Part shown: one piece after another, positions 45,842-56,555 of the stretch | How the letters are laid out: each line of letters opens with the position of its first letter | How positions within the stretch are numbered: position 1 is the stretch's first letter | Assembly: GCA_963281255.1 (NCBI GenBank) | Contig: OY725493.1 | Location: forward strand, 3,441,857 to 3,505,856 | Reading direction: 5' to 3' | DNA length: 64,000 nt | From: Aphrocallistes beatrix | Lineage: Eukaryota; Porifera; Hexactinellida; Sceptrulophora; Aphrocallistidae | Notes under the pieces: generated by a model | Databases searched by the model: none | Seen by the model: only the letters and a program-made list of their open reading frames with translations | Told to the model about the DNA's origin: nothing | Made by a program: the position numbers and the translations under genes

Positions 45842-46079
45842 AGTCACTTGCTCTGTTATAAGGGACAGGGTGTAATTCAGTTGTTACTTGCTCTGTTATG
45901 AGGGACAGGGTGTAATTCAGTTGTCACTTGATCTGTTACGAGGGACAGGGTGTAGTTTAGTTGTCACTTGCTCTGTTATGAGGGACAGGGTGTAGTTTAG
46001 TTGTCACTTGCTCTGTTACGAGGAACAGGGTGTAATTCAGTTGTCACTTGATCTGTTATGAGGGACAGAGTGTAGTTCA
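45842..46079. repeat. minisatellite, 40-bp unit, about six copies
   Basis: Exact 40-bp period. Each unit runs TTGTCACTTG, CTCTGTTATG, AGGGACAGGG, TGTAATTCAG with few substitutions (a/c, g/a, gtttag). Copies are ordered head to tail and stop at the retroelement fragment that begins at 46080. Confidence 0.9.
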
Positions 46080-47105
46080 AATATGTTAAATATACTAAGA
46101 ATGCTGCCAAACAATCTACACTTGGACGTACTCCCTTTGAAGTGCACTTTAGGAGGACCCCCCTGATCTATCTGTAGAATTGATGCTACCCCAAGAGTTT
46201 ATAGACTCGCTCAATATGATGTAGATGACGCCCTACAGATGGGTTGCGAGATCATCGAATTCTCTACTCAAACTCCCGAGACACAGCAGTTCCTGTCCCA
46301 CGATCGAGTTAGACCGCTTATTAGGACTGATATTACATCATTTGTTAACCTAGACGATATACTGTAGTACTAATTGCTGTATTGTAAGGTTAAATGTTCT
46401 TCATTTAATGTCTGATATGTAAATGTTTACAGTTTGATATTGAATAGCTAGAATTCTGGGACTGTTAAAATCAGTTAAAAAAGGAAGTCGTTTAGTTTTG
46501 TAATCAAGAACGAAAGGATTGACTAGAGGAAGGAAGGAGTGAATGAGGGAAGTGTGGGAAGGGAAATTAAGAACATTTAACCTTACAATACAGCGATTAG
46601 TACTACAGTATATCGCTAGGTTAACAAATGATGTAATATCAGTCCTAATAAGCGGTCTAACCTCCAAGTCGTAAGAGTCGCTTCATCCAGCTCGTCAGTA
46701 GAAGAGAGAGGCGAGGAGGGAACTTCAACTTCGGTGTACCGTGGACAGGTTCTGGGCTATATGAAGAACATGGCTGAGGCTGTTGGTCTCTATCCACTTG
46801 GTTAGAAACATCGGCTGAAGGAATCGTCACGTCCGGCTGACATAGAGTCATGCGAGAGAGTGGGAGGAGGAGGGTAGGCGTGCTCGATCGTGGGACAGGA
46901 ACTGCTGTGTCTCGGTAGTTTGAGTAGAGAATTCGATGATCTCGCAACCCATCTGTAGGGCGTCATCTACATCATTTGAGCGAGTCTATAATCTCTTGAG
47001 GTAGCATCAAATCTACAGATAGATCAGGGGGGTCCTCCTAAAGTGCACCTCAAAGGGTGTACGTCCAAGTGTAGTTGCTTGACAGTATTCTTAGTACTAC
47101 GGAAG
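46080..47105. pseudogene. inverted duplication of a retroelement integrase C-terminal segment
   Basis: The left arm (46080-46404, plus) and right arm (46561-47105, minus) are the same sequence in opposite orientation. They share CACTTTAGGAGGACCCCCCT, GATGGGTTGCGAGATCATCG and ACAGCAGTTCCTGTCCCACG. Reading the arms gives KNAAKQSTLGRTPFEVHFRR, the segment after the integrase core, with frame breaks. The right arm has about 220 bp (46670-46885) missing from the left. The spacer is about 155 bp. Confidence 0.7.
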
Positions 47106-47286
47106 TTCAATAAGTTCTGATCATTATTAGATAACATTACTAGATTTTACTAGTACCATAATTCGCTCATAAAATATGTTTATTTTATCAATTACCTAAA
47201 AGTCAGTTTTTATTTCATCTTGATATTTAATATACTTAATGATTTACACATAATTTTGTAAAACCTATTTTTGCATACGAATCGAT
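47106..47286. other. no feature recognised
   Basis: Short AT-rich spacer between the inverted retroelement arms and a mariner relic. Confidence 0.3.
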
Positions 47287-48126
47287 TATGGCGTCATCAA
47301 AGAAGAATTCTAATATTGAACAGAGATCATACGTTAATTAAGATTCGTACTCTGCTCGGGAAATCTGAGCACGATATACGTACATGTTGACTTGGTGCAA
47401 GTCTACGGTATGAAAGGTGCTCTATCTTATCCTGGAGTCTGACGATGGGCCCAGCGCTTTAGGATAGCTAGAGAGTCTGTGGAAGATGACCTTCGGGCTG
47501 GAGCACCTGTTACGGCGGTTGTCCCCAAGTATTCCAGTGCTATTAAGGAACTCGTTGATTCAGATCCTAATATCGCTGTTAAAGAGTTAACTCATATTAT
47601 TGGTATCTCAACGGGAAGTGTTGATCACATTCTAAAGTGAAAACTCAATCTATCAAAGGTTTGTGCTCGATGGGTCCCTCATTGCTTAACAAAGGCCCAA
47701 ATGGCAACCAGGGTTAGATGTTGCCGAAACATCTTAAAATTGTATAAAGGAGCTGACCCTCGCCGTTTATTTGATAGTGACTGGTGATGAAACGTGGGTA
47801 CAGTATAGCACTCCTCTATCTAAAGATCCAAGGTGTGTATTCTTTGATGGATATGGCAAAGTTGCTCAGATAATAGTTCCAAAAGGACAAACCATTACAG
47901 GGAATTTATATACTAACTTCGTGAAGTTGAACAACGACTATTTAAACGAAGACCTAGTATTAGAACAAAAGGGTTGAAAATATTGCACAATAATGCCCGC
48001 CCTCACAAAACCAAGCAGGTCAAAGCCAAAATTGCCATGGGGATGATTGAGCTTGAGCATCCACCCTACAGTCTAGACCTAGCTCCTTGTGACTTCTATT
48101 TATTCCCGAAGCTAAAAGAATACCTA
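47287..48126 (+). pseudogene. mariner-like transposase (decayed)
   Basis: Plus-strand mariner relic. Linker blocks are IKELVDSDPNIAVKELTHII and GISTGSVDHIL, followed by LSKVCARWVPHCLTKAQ. The first catalytic block is VTGDETWVQY, aspartate kept. The second is ILHNNARPHK, where the family has HDNARPH, so the catalytic aspartate is asparagine. The third is YSLDLAPCDFYLFPKLKEYL, aspartate kept. Two frameshifts or stops. It differs in sequence from the relic at 24701-25700, so it is a separate lineage. Confidence 0.85.
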
Positions 48127-48149
48127 AATCCTCTGGCCTACCACACCTA

Positions 48150-48666
48150 ACCCTATAAATTTTTTTCTTGTTCTTAAATTACCACTGCACAGTTTATGAT
48201 ATACAACATCAACTGCAGGTAGATTCATCGCGTATACTACTTACTCTAGCTTTAACTTTTTCTGCCCACTGATCTTGACATTCTTCAGATAGCTTCAAAA
48301 TTCTATGCTGAAAGTCGAGTGTTCGAATGGGGATGAGTTTAAATTCTGTCTTTCTCCCAACATAGTCATCTGGTTTTCCACAGAACAAACATTGTTCTTT
48401 ATAACAAAATATAAGTTCTGCTGATCTCAATGTTAGTTTCTAATTTTCGGGGGAGTCAATATCGAGCTTTTTCTTGAAGTGTTCAATAATTTCGGATTTA
48501 CATGATCACTCCGGCACTTATTGTGCACTATCTGACCAGGAATTACCCGAATGTTGCTACCACGGACTTCGCTTGCACATGCTATACTTTCACATCCTTT
48601 GACTGCCAAAGTGACAGTTTGCGACTCATCTAACTGCGGTTGTTGACAGAAGATACAGTCGACCAT
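48150..48666 (-). pseudogene. cysteine-rich transposon-associated protein, N-terminal part
   Basis: Minus strand. MVDCIFCQQPQLDESQTVTL, then VKGCESIACASEVRGSN and GQIVHNKCRSDHVNP. A frame change near 48430 leads to CLFCGKPDDYVGRK, and after a second near 48225 comes AVDVVYHKLCSGNLRTRKKF. The spaced C-x2-C and H-x3-C residues and the final YH-x2-C-x-NFRT pattern match a large family of uncharacterised proteins that is highly repeated in invertebrate genomes. They probably sit in mobile elements. No activity is known to me. Frameshifts make it a relic. Confidence 0.5.
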
Positions 48667-49388
48667 CTAATTCTAGTTTAATCTAAAAGAATTCTAAGTA
48701 GGATGTAAAAAATTATTGAGTTTTTAAATTATGAATAATAATATAAAATTGAAGAGTCAAACTTCCACATTTCTGCATAAACCTTTTCCAAATATGGTTA
48801 AATATCGCTAAAAATTATGAAGTATCATGCTACTCTTTAGTATTCACTTTTAAATGAATTAGGAAAGTTAAATTTTTCCATTTTTTTCAAATTTTCATTT
48901 TTAGTATGTTATTCTATAGTTATTTCTGGGTAGAAAACTATTGGAATAGATTCTATTGCAATTTGTTTTACGTCAAATCGCAAGTTCATCGGACTATATG
49001 TTCAACCAGTAGTAAATCAACTTCATCAAGTCCATTTTATTATATACTTGTAGATTCGAAAATATGATGTTCGAAATCTACACCCCTAAAACCCCCCATG
49101 TCAACCTTTGGAAGCTAGGCTCTAGCATATTTTTCACAAAGTATGCGCCCATGTACATATTTTATTCTTTTCTAGAATTTGAATATATTTCTCAAACAAT
49201 AGCAATTATGAAAAATACAATTAGGCTCGACATCCTCATTTTCACATATTTTATGGATTGTAAGTTTGTGTGGCTTTTTCTGTATATAAGTTGCAAATCC
49301 AAATTATGCACTGCTCCATTAAAATGAGAAGAATTTGTAAAATTGATTGTTAAATGCAGCTTCATTTGGTATCTATTTAAAATATTGT
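48667..49388. other. no gene; R2 fragment at 49055-49140
   Basis: 49055-49140 matches R2 (GAAAATATGATGTTCGAAAT, ACACCCCTAAAACC, CTCTAGCATATTTTTC). The 87-codon frame at 49064 is that repeat read through. Confidence 0.45.
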
Positions 49389-49574
49389 AGGACCTCTAGT
49401 GGTCTCTATATTTGGGGAACCTCTAGGTGGGAAGATTTAGGACATCTTCAATCATTTCATACAAATAAAATCTATGAGTGGGGAAATGGGGAGATAATAA
49501 TTTCTCATTGGAAGCAAAATGGTGAAAGAGTGTTCTGGACAAAATTTGCAGTTCGTTATAAAAATGGGTTTTAA
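49389..49574 (+). other. coding-like stretch, possible terminal exon
   Basis: Preceded by AAAATATTGTAG (acceptor-like). The plus frame reads SSGLYIWGTSRWEDLGHLQS, then YEWGNGEIIISHWKQNGERV and WTKFAVRYKNGF, with a TAA at 49572-49574. It is tryptophan-rich, and the frame also runs open upstream to 49347. I recognise no family. It may be host sequence or part of the adjacent transposon. Confidence 0.3.
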
Positions 49575-49839
49575 ATTGACTTGAATTGAACTAGAAAGTA
49601 CTTTCCAGAACATTTTAGTTAAAAATATTTTGATCCAGAAGTCATAAAATGAACGAAATAAATATTATAGACCTAAAATGCCAATCTATTCAAACTACTT
49701 TGGGTATATACTATATTGTGATTATTATACATAATCTTGATGTAAGATGGTTGAACAACAGTTGTTACTGAATTGTTCTGATTGTACTGCAATTCTGAGG
49801 AAAGGGTAATCGAACTTATAAATCAGAACGAAATAGTTT

Positions 49840-51546
49840 AGCCAAACTCGTCCCTCACTTGACTGAAATCCTGTTACCCTTCGAGTAGTGAGCGGCAAAA
49901 TGTAAAATTGGTTCCAAAGGGAGTCAACGAACTAACGCAAGCTGCACTTGATATCCAAAATGAATTACGTTGCCCTGAGTTTCGTAATAGTACATCTGAT
50001 CTAGTCAGGGTTCTAATTTCTCTTTGGAAATTATTTAACATCAACACTCCTTTTAAAGGCATTCGTTTAAACGATAGCTTCTCGAGCCCTTTAACTTTGA
50101 ATGATGAACGATTTTCATTTCTCACTCGTATCGTATTTTGGTTGGATGCTTGGCACTCTTTAACAGGTAAACCAGGAAATTGAGTAAGCAAACCTACAGA
50201 AGTTTTCGACACCCTTGTATTGCTTTACCACGAATCACTAACCATTTAATTCAACACTGTGGTTTTTCCTTCTACGTAGTTATCATCTTTTTCACAGACA
50301 GATCCATTAGAACATCATTTTGGACTGCATTGTTTAATGTCAGGTTCTAATTACCACATATCCTACCCAAGTTCTTGAGACCGAGCGACGTCTGAAACTC
50401 TCTATCATTTTGAAAATGTTCCCTAATCAAAATAGCACATCGTTTGAATCGTTACAGAATTTTATAAAATCATTTTCATCGCCTTCACTCACAAGTGATG
50501 AAGAAGGAAATACTACTGCCTGAACAAAAGTATTCGTACACTTCATAATTCCACACACAAATTAGTTATAATACTGATTTATTTAGCGTTTAAAGAATAT
50601 TTAATTTGTGAGAGATACACTTAATTTGACATCAAATTCGAATTCTCCACTTTCAAATTCCCTACTTCATAAGTTTTCAACTTAATACTCTTCTTCAAGA
50701 TTAAGGATTTTCAGCATTTGCTTTCCTATGCCACATGTCGCGAGTGATCACCATTGTATATGATGGCATTGGTGGTATGAGGTGGCACAGTTTGAAAATT
50801 TTTAACCTTGTGGGAGTGTGAACAAGTTGAATGATTAAAAAGTGAATAATTCGATTATGGAGAATTCGAATTTGAAGTTAAATTAAGCGTATCTCTTACC
50901 AATTAAATACCTTGACTCGCTAAATAAATCAGTATTATAACTATTTGTATGAGGAATTATGGGGTGTACGAATACTTTTGTTCAGGCAGTGTATATTAGA
51001 TCCTTTTTTTGAAGGAATCGGTGATCTTTCATCTATAGAATGTACTCTCCAAATAGTTCAATCACTTGCTTTCATTGCAGGATATTTTTAAATACTTGAA
51101 ACATTTTCAATCATGTCGTATTTGTATCAGCTCTTTGACAATTGATAAAGAAGTTATGTTTGATTTTGATTCACCTGATGAGTATAAGCTTATCCAGTTT
51201 GTAGATTGTGGTGGACTTTAAATATCCATCAGAACCAGTTCTTCTTGCTGTAGCTACATTATGGAAGATTTTTGTTAGTATTGAAAAGAATGATGAATTA
51301 GTAGCTGTGCTTGTAGAATGTCCATTTAAGAAAATTCTAGTTGAATTGGCTTTAATTTTTTTGAAGGAGACTGATGCTGACAGTTGGAGGTTGAATTGTT
51401 CTAGTTGCGAAGTATCAAATTGGAATATTTTGGAGAAGATTATCTTTACTGCTGCCAACTGCTTTATTGCCAATAAGATGAAGAATTATAATTCACTAGT
51501 AATATCGAAGGGAGTTGAGAAGCGTAAATTGAAAAAGTTTTCTTAA
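49840..51546 (+). pseudogene. P-element/THAP9-like transposase, C-terminal part, split by a MITE
   Basis: Plus-strand blocks in order. AALDIQNELRCPEFRNSTSD leads to LWKLFNINTPFKGIRLNDSF (49930-50085), the W-x2-NV-x-P-KG-RL pattern of P-element-like transposases. WLDAWHSLTGKPGN follows. TDPLEHHFGLYRLMSGSNYH (about 50300-50350) is the DPLE-FFG-R motif around the last catalytic acid. After the R3 insert (50513-50991) the frame resumes with FFEGIGDLSSIECTLQIVQS and ends with the 51208-51546 frame (VDFKYPSEPVLLAVATLWKI to RKLKKFS). Several frame changes exist besides the MITE. It cuts and pastes the element in relatives; not functional here. Confidence 0.65.
50513..50991. mobile_element. R3 Tc1-type MITE, copy c, inserted in the P-like transposase
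   Basis: 479 bp flanked by TA (50511-50512 and 50992-50993). Ends are CTACTGCCTGAACAAAAG and, inverted, CACTGCCTGAACAAAAG. Removing the element and one TA joins GATGAAGAAGGAAA to TATTAGATCC in one open frame, so this is a clean insertion. Confidence 0.85.
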
Positions 51547-51964
51547 AAATTCTGAATTCTTATGGTATTTTGTTAAATTTTTTATTTACTTATGTTTGTT
51601 TTGTTTCAGTGAGTTAGCAAGCGAGTAGTATAGTAGATTAATAGACACGCTAATATAAGTTTGTCAGAGCAACCAAGATTTAGACTGTGTGAATGAGAGA
51701 ACAGATATTTGTATTAATTATTCAATATTTCTTTGTTGTTTGTACGTGCAAGATTGCACATAAGTGATTATTAAATTTAATTATCATATTCCAAATTTGT
51801 TATTCAAATTCAAAAAAAGGGATTGCAGAATTAGTCGAATTTGTGTGTACTAGAACAAAATTTGTAATATTAATAAGTTAGTGTAGAATATTAGCTTTAC
51901 ATCACAGATTCACAATATCGGCTATTACTGAATCCATGGTACTTTTACTGTGAGGCATTATTAC
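51547..51964. other. no feature recognised
   Basis: AT-rich 3' flank of the P-like transposase. No terminal repeat of the element could be recognised. Confidence 0.35.
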
Positions 51965-52120
51965 AGTAGGCTATGAATTATCCTATTTTCGATTTGTCTA
52001 TTGTATAGCTCAGGGGATCAGCCTTCGATTTGCATACATCATTACTGTGATAGGACAATTATTGTGGTTCCTACATCCGATTTAAGTACATCCATCCGTT
52101 TAGGATACTGCCTTAAAACC

Positions 52121-52468
52121 AAGTTGACTAATTCATGAATTAATGAATAATTCGAATAATTCGAATAATTCATATTTCATTAAACCTGAGAAGAATTATA
52201 GAAAAATATAAAGTTTTAGCCAAGAAAAAGTCATAAATTGTAGGGATAAATTATTCGAATAATTTTTAATTCATGAAGTGGAAACATTGTTGTCGAGGAT
52301 TGATGGATCAATACTATAGAAAATGTTTGGAACACTTTCTATAATCTTTATTAGTTAGTAATTGTTACTTTCTTTTTTATCACACATGATTGACTAATTC
52401 ATACTTGAATTATGAATTATTCGAATAATTCATACTTCTTTGCCATTTTTTATTGAATTTGTCAACTT
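52121..52468. mobile_element. R7 inverted-repeat MITE, copy b
   Basis: Inverted relative to copy a at 19914-20281. It begins AAGTTGACTAATTCATGAAT and ends GTCAACTT. AATAATTCGAATAATTCG words are in both arms, and the central GTCGAGGATTGATGGATCAA is shared with copy a in inverse orientation. Confidence 0.8.
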
Positions 52469-52596
52469 AGCTTCAAACGTGATTTTTGAATTTCCTAAGG
52501 CTGTATTTCATTTCTAAGCAAATTTAGATTAAAACTGATCTTTCCATTAAATACTACATACATATAAAAAAAACAACATAAATATTGATTTATTTG

Positions 52597-53099
52597 TACT
52601 GTTGCATGATATTTCTACTACTGTGATATTCTTACTACCTTTAATAGTTGGACCATGGATACTATTATTCCATGATATTTCTACTACCATGATATTCTTA
52701 CTACCATTACGTTAGTTAAACAATCGCCACCAAATTTTGTCGAGCGTCCTAATTTAATAGCATGCGACACAATTTGATGGCACGCGACATAATTTAGCTT
52801 GGTAAGACCCATATGGACCATGGATGCAAAATTTCTGGCGACACAATTTTGTATATGATCTTATCATACTAAATTGTGTTGAATTGAGTCGGATGCCACT
52901 AAATTATGTCGCGTTCCATCAAATTATGTCGGGGCCATCAAATTGTGACGCTCGACACAATTTGGTGGCGATAGTTTGACTAACATAATGGTAGTAAGAA
53001 TATCATGGTAGTAGAAATATCATGGATTAATAGTATCCATGGTCCATCTATTAAAGGTAGTAAGAATATCACGGTAGTAGAAATATCATGCAACAGTAC
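52597..53099. mobile_element. R4 inverted-repeat MITE, copy b
   Basis: About 503 bp with near-perfect arms of about 150 bp. The end GTACTGTTGCATGATATTTC is followed by alternating ATGATATTTCTACTACC and ATGATATTCTTACTACC, then CGCCACCAAATT and CGACACAATTT words. Better preserved than copy a. Confidence 0.8.
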
Positions 53100-53594
53100 C
53101 ATTATGGTTTTAGGATGGGGAATAAATTGTTTATGAAATGGTACACTACCACTTTTGTCCCATTTATAGGGGGAGAAAATTGGGAAAAATCCACGTAAAG
53201 TTGCATAATTACTTTTTATCACAAGTTATTGTTCTGAACACCTCCCGTTTTCTTCATCACACATATGTTCTTATTTATTTGACATTGTAATGGTCTTATT
53301 CTACGAATTCAAAAAAATATCACCAACTTTATTTTTAACCCATTTTCAAAGGGGAGATTCCAATTTTTCAACAGTCGCCTAAACCATGTATATAAATCGA
53401 ACGTACCAATCACCATAATTGTTCTATCACAACAATCCTATATACAAATCGAAAGCTGATCCCCTGAGCTATATACAGTGGACAAATCGAAAATAGTATA
53501 TTTTCACTAACTTCTGAATACAGATCACCGCTCAGTACTTATGAAATGACCTAAGTAATACTTGTATGAATAATATCAAAACAGAGATAAATAC

Positions 53595-53867
53595 CTCTTT
53601 ATCTTTCTTAAACAATGAAATCATCGAACGAAAGACGTAAATTTCCCCTTTATCGTGCAGATTATAAGTATTTTTCGCAGCTAGAATTTCTGAAATATTT
53701 TGCATGTCAATTATGCTACCCAATTTCGCACTAACAGAATGCAAATTAGCATTTTTCCCTGTAGAATCAAACCACATCCTCAGGTCTCTCGACTCTGGTA
53801 TAGAAGGATCAAAAATAATAGAAGAGTTTGATCCAACACTCAAGGAGCAAGTATTAAAGTCAGATAC
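53595..53867 (-). CDS. RPA1: RPA1 internal exon (third from last)
   Basis: Encodes the end of DNA-binding domain B and the start of domain C of the replication protein A 70-kDa subunit, which binds single-stranded DNA in replication and repair. Acceptor CCTTTAG precedes GTATCTGACTTT, and donor GAG|GTATTT follows. 273 nt, phase 0 at both ends, 91 residues. VSDFNTCSLSVGSNSSIIFD corresponds to the VSDFGGRSLSVLSSSTI block of vertebrate RPA1. PSIPESRDLRMWFDSTGKNA corresponds to PDIPEAYKLRGWFDAEGQ. The end FRSMISLFKKDKE joins directly to IFYKSCPTDGC of the next exon, as LRKENCMYQACP in vertebrates. Intact. Confidence 0.95.
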
Positions 53868-54410
53868 CTAAAGGAATATATTAAAAGAGATGAGGTAAAT
53901 TGGCAACCAAAAGAAATTTATACGACTCGAATTTCATATTTTGAATAAATATAAAAATTGAAAAGTTGTGGATAAAAATAGTAGAACCAAAAAAAAATTA
54001 AAAAGACTAATACCACAAGATGGATAAGTTCAATCTTTGGAAAGATTTCGCACAATTTTAACAAAAGCAGTATTGTGTAAAAAATCACTTTGGGGATGGA
54101 TGAGTGCTACAAACTTGGGGACAAATATGCGAATTGTTAGGTTACCAGTAACCGCACTCTGTCTGATATAGACTTTTTCACTGACTCATTATGACGTCAT
54201 CAAAACATCTATATTAACATTTTATCAAACATATGTTCACTTCTGTTCCATCTAATCCGCGGATATAAATCTCAATAAGGAATAGTGACATGATTTTTTA
54301 TGTTTTATTAAGATACATTCATACTGAAGGCAACAAATATTATAGAGATATCAATACAATCGCATACCATGGGACAAATTGGCACCTTTTCAGAAAATAA
54401 AGAATAATCA
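53868..54410 (-). other. RPA1 upstream intron flank, no feature
   Basis: AT-rich. No match to the expected preceding RPA1 sequence (the domain B segment before VSDF) was found here or up to the window end, so the previous exon is probably outside or too short and diverged to recognise. Confidence 0.45.
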
Positions 54411-55516
54411 TAGCCTACTGTATATAAGGCCTCACAGTAACTTGCAGATTTGGGACTAGGGATGCGGTAGAAGATGGTTGAACTAATACATGAGCTGCCT
54501 TAAATAATTAACAAAGCACATTAGAACTTGGGAATGTATTACCAGCAAATATAAATATGGTGTCAAAGTACCCATATCCGTTGTTAAAATTTAGATTAGT
54601 CACCATATGGTTGCGCAATAGGTTATATTTGTGACAAATTTGGTGATTTTCAGAGGCCGTTTAGGGGCACTTCTAAGTGTTTTTATTATATTTTGAAAAC
54701 CGCGATAGCTAGACATTCAAATGTAATTCCATTTGATTGCGAATATACTACTTCCTATTAAGCGATAATATAATTTCGATGTCTAAACTCAATGGTTTAC
54801 GAGATATTCGACAATTTATCATATTGGTCACATTTGATAATTTGTCGAATATCTCGTAAACCATTGAATTTAGACATCGAAATTATATTATCGCTTAATA
54901 GGATTCGCTATCAAATGGAATTACATTTGAATGTCTAGCTATTGCTGTTTTCAAGATATAACCCCAACTGACCAAAACACGTTTCCATAGCAACACTAGA
55001 ATGTAGCAACATTTCCATTAAAAAAGGTTTTTGTTCCTTTTTGGGATAAAAAAAATAATCCCCGGAATAAAAAAAAAATATTATATTGGGATTTTTATTA
55101 ATATAAATTTAAAATTTTGAAACGTTATTGTACTCGAAGTCATCTGAAACTCCCAATATTGGCTAGGAATGTAAAATTTATCATACTTCGAACACAAACA
55201 TGTAATAATACGCTAATATAAAATATCCAACTCTTTTCTTAGTCATAAATATAAAATTTATATTATAATCTAAATTCTAGGAAAAAATCAGAAATAAAAA
55301 ACATTTAGAAGTTAGAAAAAAATTGCTTAAAAGATAGCCTGATGGTGACTAATCTAAATTTTAACAACGGATATGGGTACTTTGACACCATATTTATATT
55401 TGCTGGTAATACATTCCTAAGCTCTATTGTGCTTTGTTAATTATATAAGGCAGTTCATGTATTAGTTCAACCATCTACCCGCAAGTTACTGTGGGGCCTT
55501 ATATACAGTAGGCTAT
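54411..55516. mobile_element. R5 foldback element, copy b
   Basis: Same inverted-repeat element as 41010-42008, with outer ends TAGCCTACTGTATATAAGGC and GCCTTATATACAGTAGGCTA. The left arm has lost about 130 bp. The right arm is interrupted by about 330 bp of unrelated AT-rich DNA (55015-55345). The ends of this copy are the more regular of the two. Confidence 0.8.
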
Positions 55517-55662
55517 GGAATAATTTATATTGTTTTCTGTGGAATCATAAAGTTAACATGATTATGATCGCCTAAAATTAGAACACCCATAGTGCACCTT
55601 GGATGGAGTTAAACAATTTCAAATTTAGAATTGATTTGTCATATAATTTCGGGTCATAATCT

Positions 55663-55760
55663 AAAGCAGTGTTTCTCAAACTTTTTCTTCTCGCGGCACC
55701 CTTTCTAAACTTATACCTCTCAGCGGCACCCCTTAATTTGACTTAGGGGCAGGCCAATGA
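55663..55760. repeat. hAT-type element end (solo)
   Basis: CAGTGTTTCTCAAACTTTTT followed by GCGGCACCC twice is the terminus style of many hAT elements. No inverted partner was found nearby. Confidence 0.45.
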
Positions 55761-55992
55761 ACAAATGATAGTAAAAGTGGAGATTCCAGAGGATTGTCAG
55801 AGGGCAATCATAAAATTCAACATTGAGATTTTGATATTCGAAGGGTCAAGTGCAAATCTTCATATATGCCTCAGCATCACAAAATCAAATCATTATCTAT
55901 TAAAATGTGGCTAGGGGAGTGGTTACGGCAGGAAACAAACACTCATTATAAAACTAAAGCTAGAAATTATATACGGATTGTAAAATTAGAGA

Positions 55993-56488
55993 TACAAGCG
56001 CGCTTCGCGCTTGCTTGCGCTGCGCGGCTGGCGGACACTTTGTGTCCGCCGGAGGCTCCCTTCGGTCGCCTGGAGTCACATTGGTTAATTATAAGGGAGA
56101 TAACATCTCTAAATATGTCTGTTCTACTGTGCTAATCGATATCACTCGAAAAATCACCAAATTTGTCAATTTTAAAATTTTTGATGCGTAATGATGACGT
56201 CATAACAAAGTGATGAGTCATCATTTTTTGATGAAAGTCGCATCATATGTGAGGTATGTTAGTATACAGATTCTATTAAAATTTCAGCCTTCTATCTCCT
56301 ATAATGGCTGAGTTATGCCCGAATAACTGTGTTGCTTAACTTTTAAAAATGTGACAATGACGTCATAATTCCATGATGAGTCGACATTTTGCTCTGAACT
56401 CAGAACTTACTGGAGCCATAGCCAAAAGACTCCCACATGCCAAAAATCAGCCTTCTGCGCCCGGCAGTTTCTTCAATCAATTCGTTAC

Positions 56489-56555
<67 letters not shown>

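Larger units (their letters stand above)
51965..53505. mobile_element. composite inverted-repeat island hosting R7 and R4 copies
   Basis: Outer arms 51980-52105 and 53388-53500 are inverted copies (CTCAGGGGATCAGCCTTCGA and TCGAAAGCTGATCCCCTGAG, plus TATTTTCGATTTGTC). Between them lie R7 copy b, R4 copy b and about 280 bp of unassigned DNA. Either one larger MITE was invaded twice or several elements share this block. Confidence 0.55.
39177..53594 (-). other. RPA1 intron, about 14.4 kb
   Basis: Bounded on the minus strand by GAG|GTATTT at 53595/53594 and TATTTTAG at 39184-39177. It contains foldback, Tc1-type, mariner, P-element and integrase relics plus a few plus-strand exon-like stretches, listed separately. 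Confidence 0.85.

Noticed and set aside
49874..50212. 112-codon minus-strand frame
   Set aside because: Antisense to the P-element-like transposase blocks, which read clearly on the plus strand.
56030..56050. GC hairpin in R1 considered as a transcription terminator
   Set aside because: It is followed by no T run and occurs in a dispersed eukaryotic repeat; no evidence of termination.
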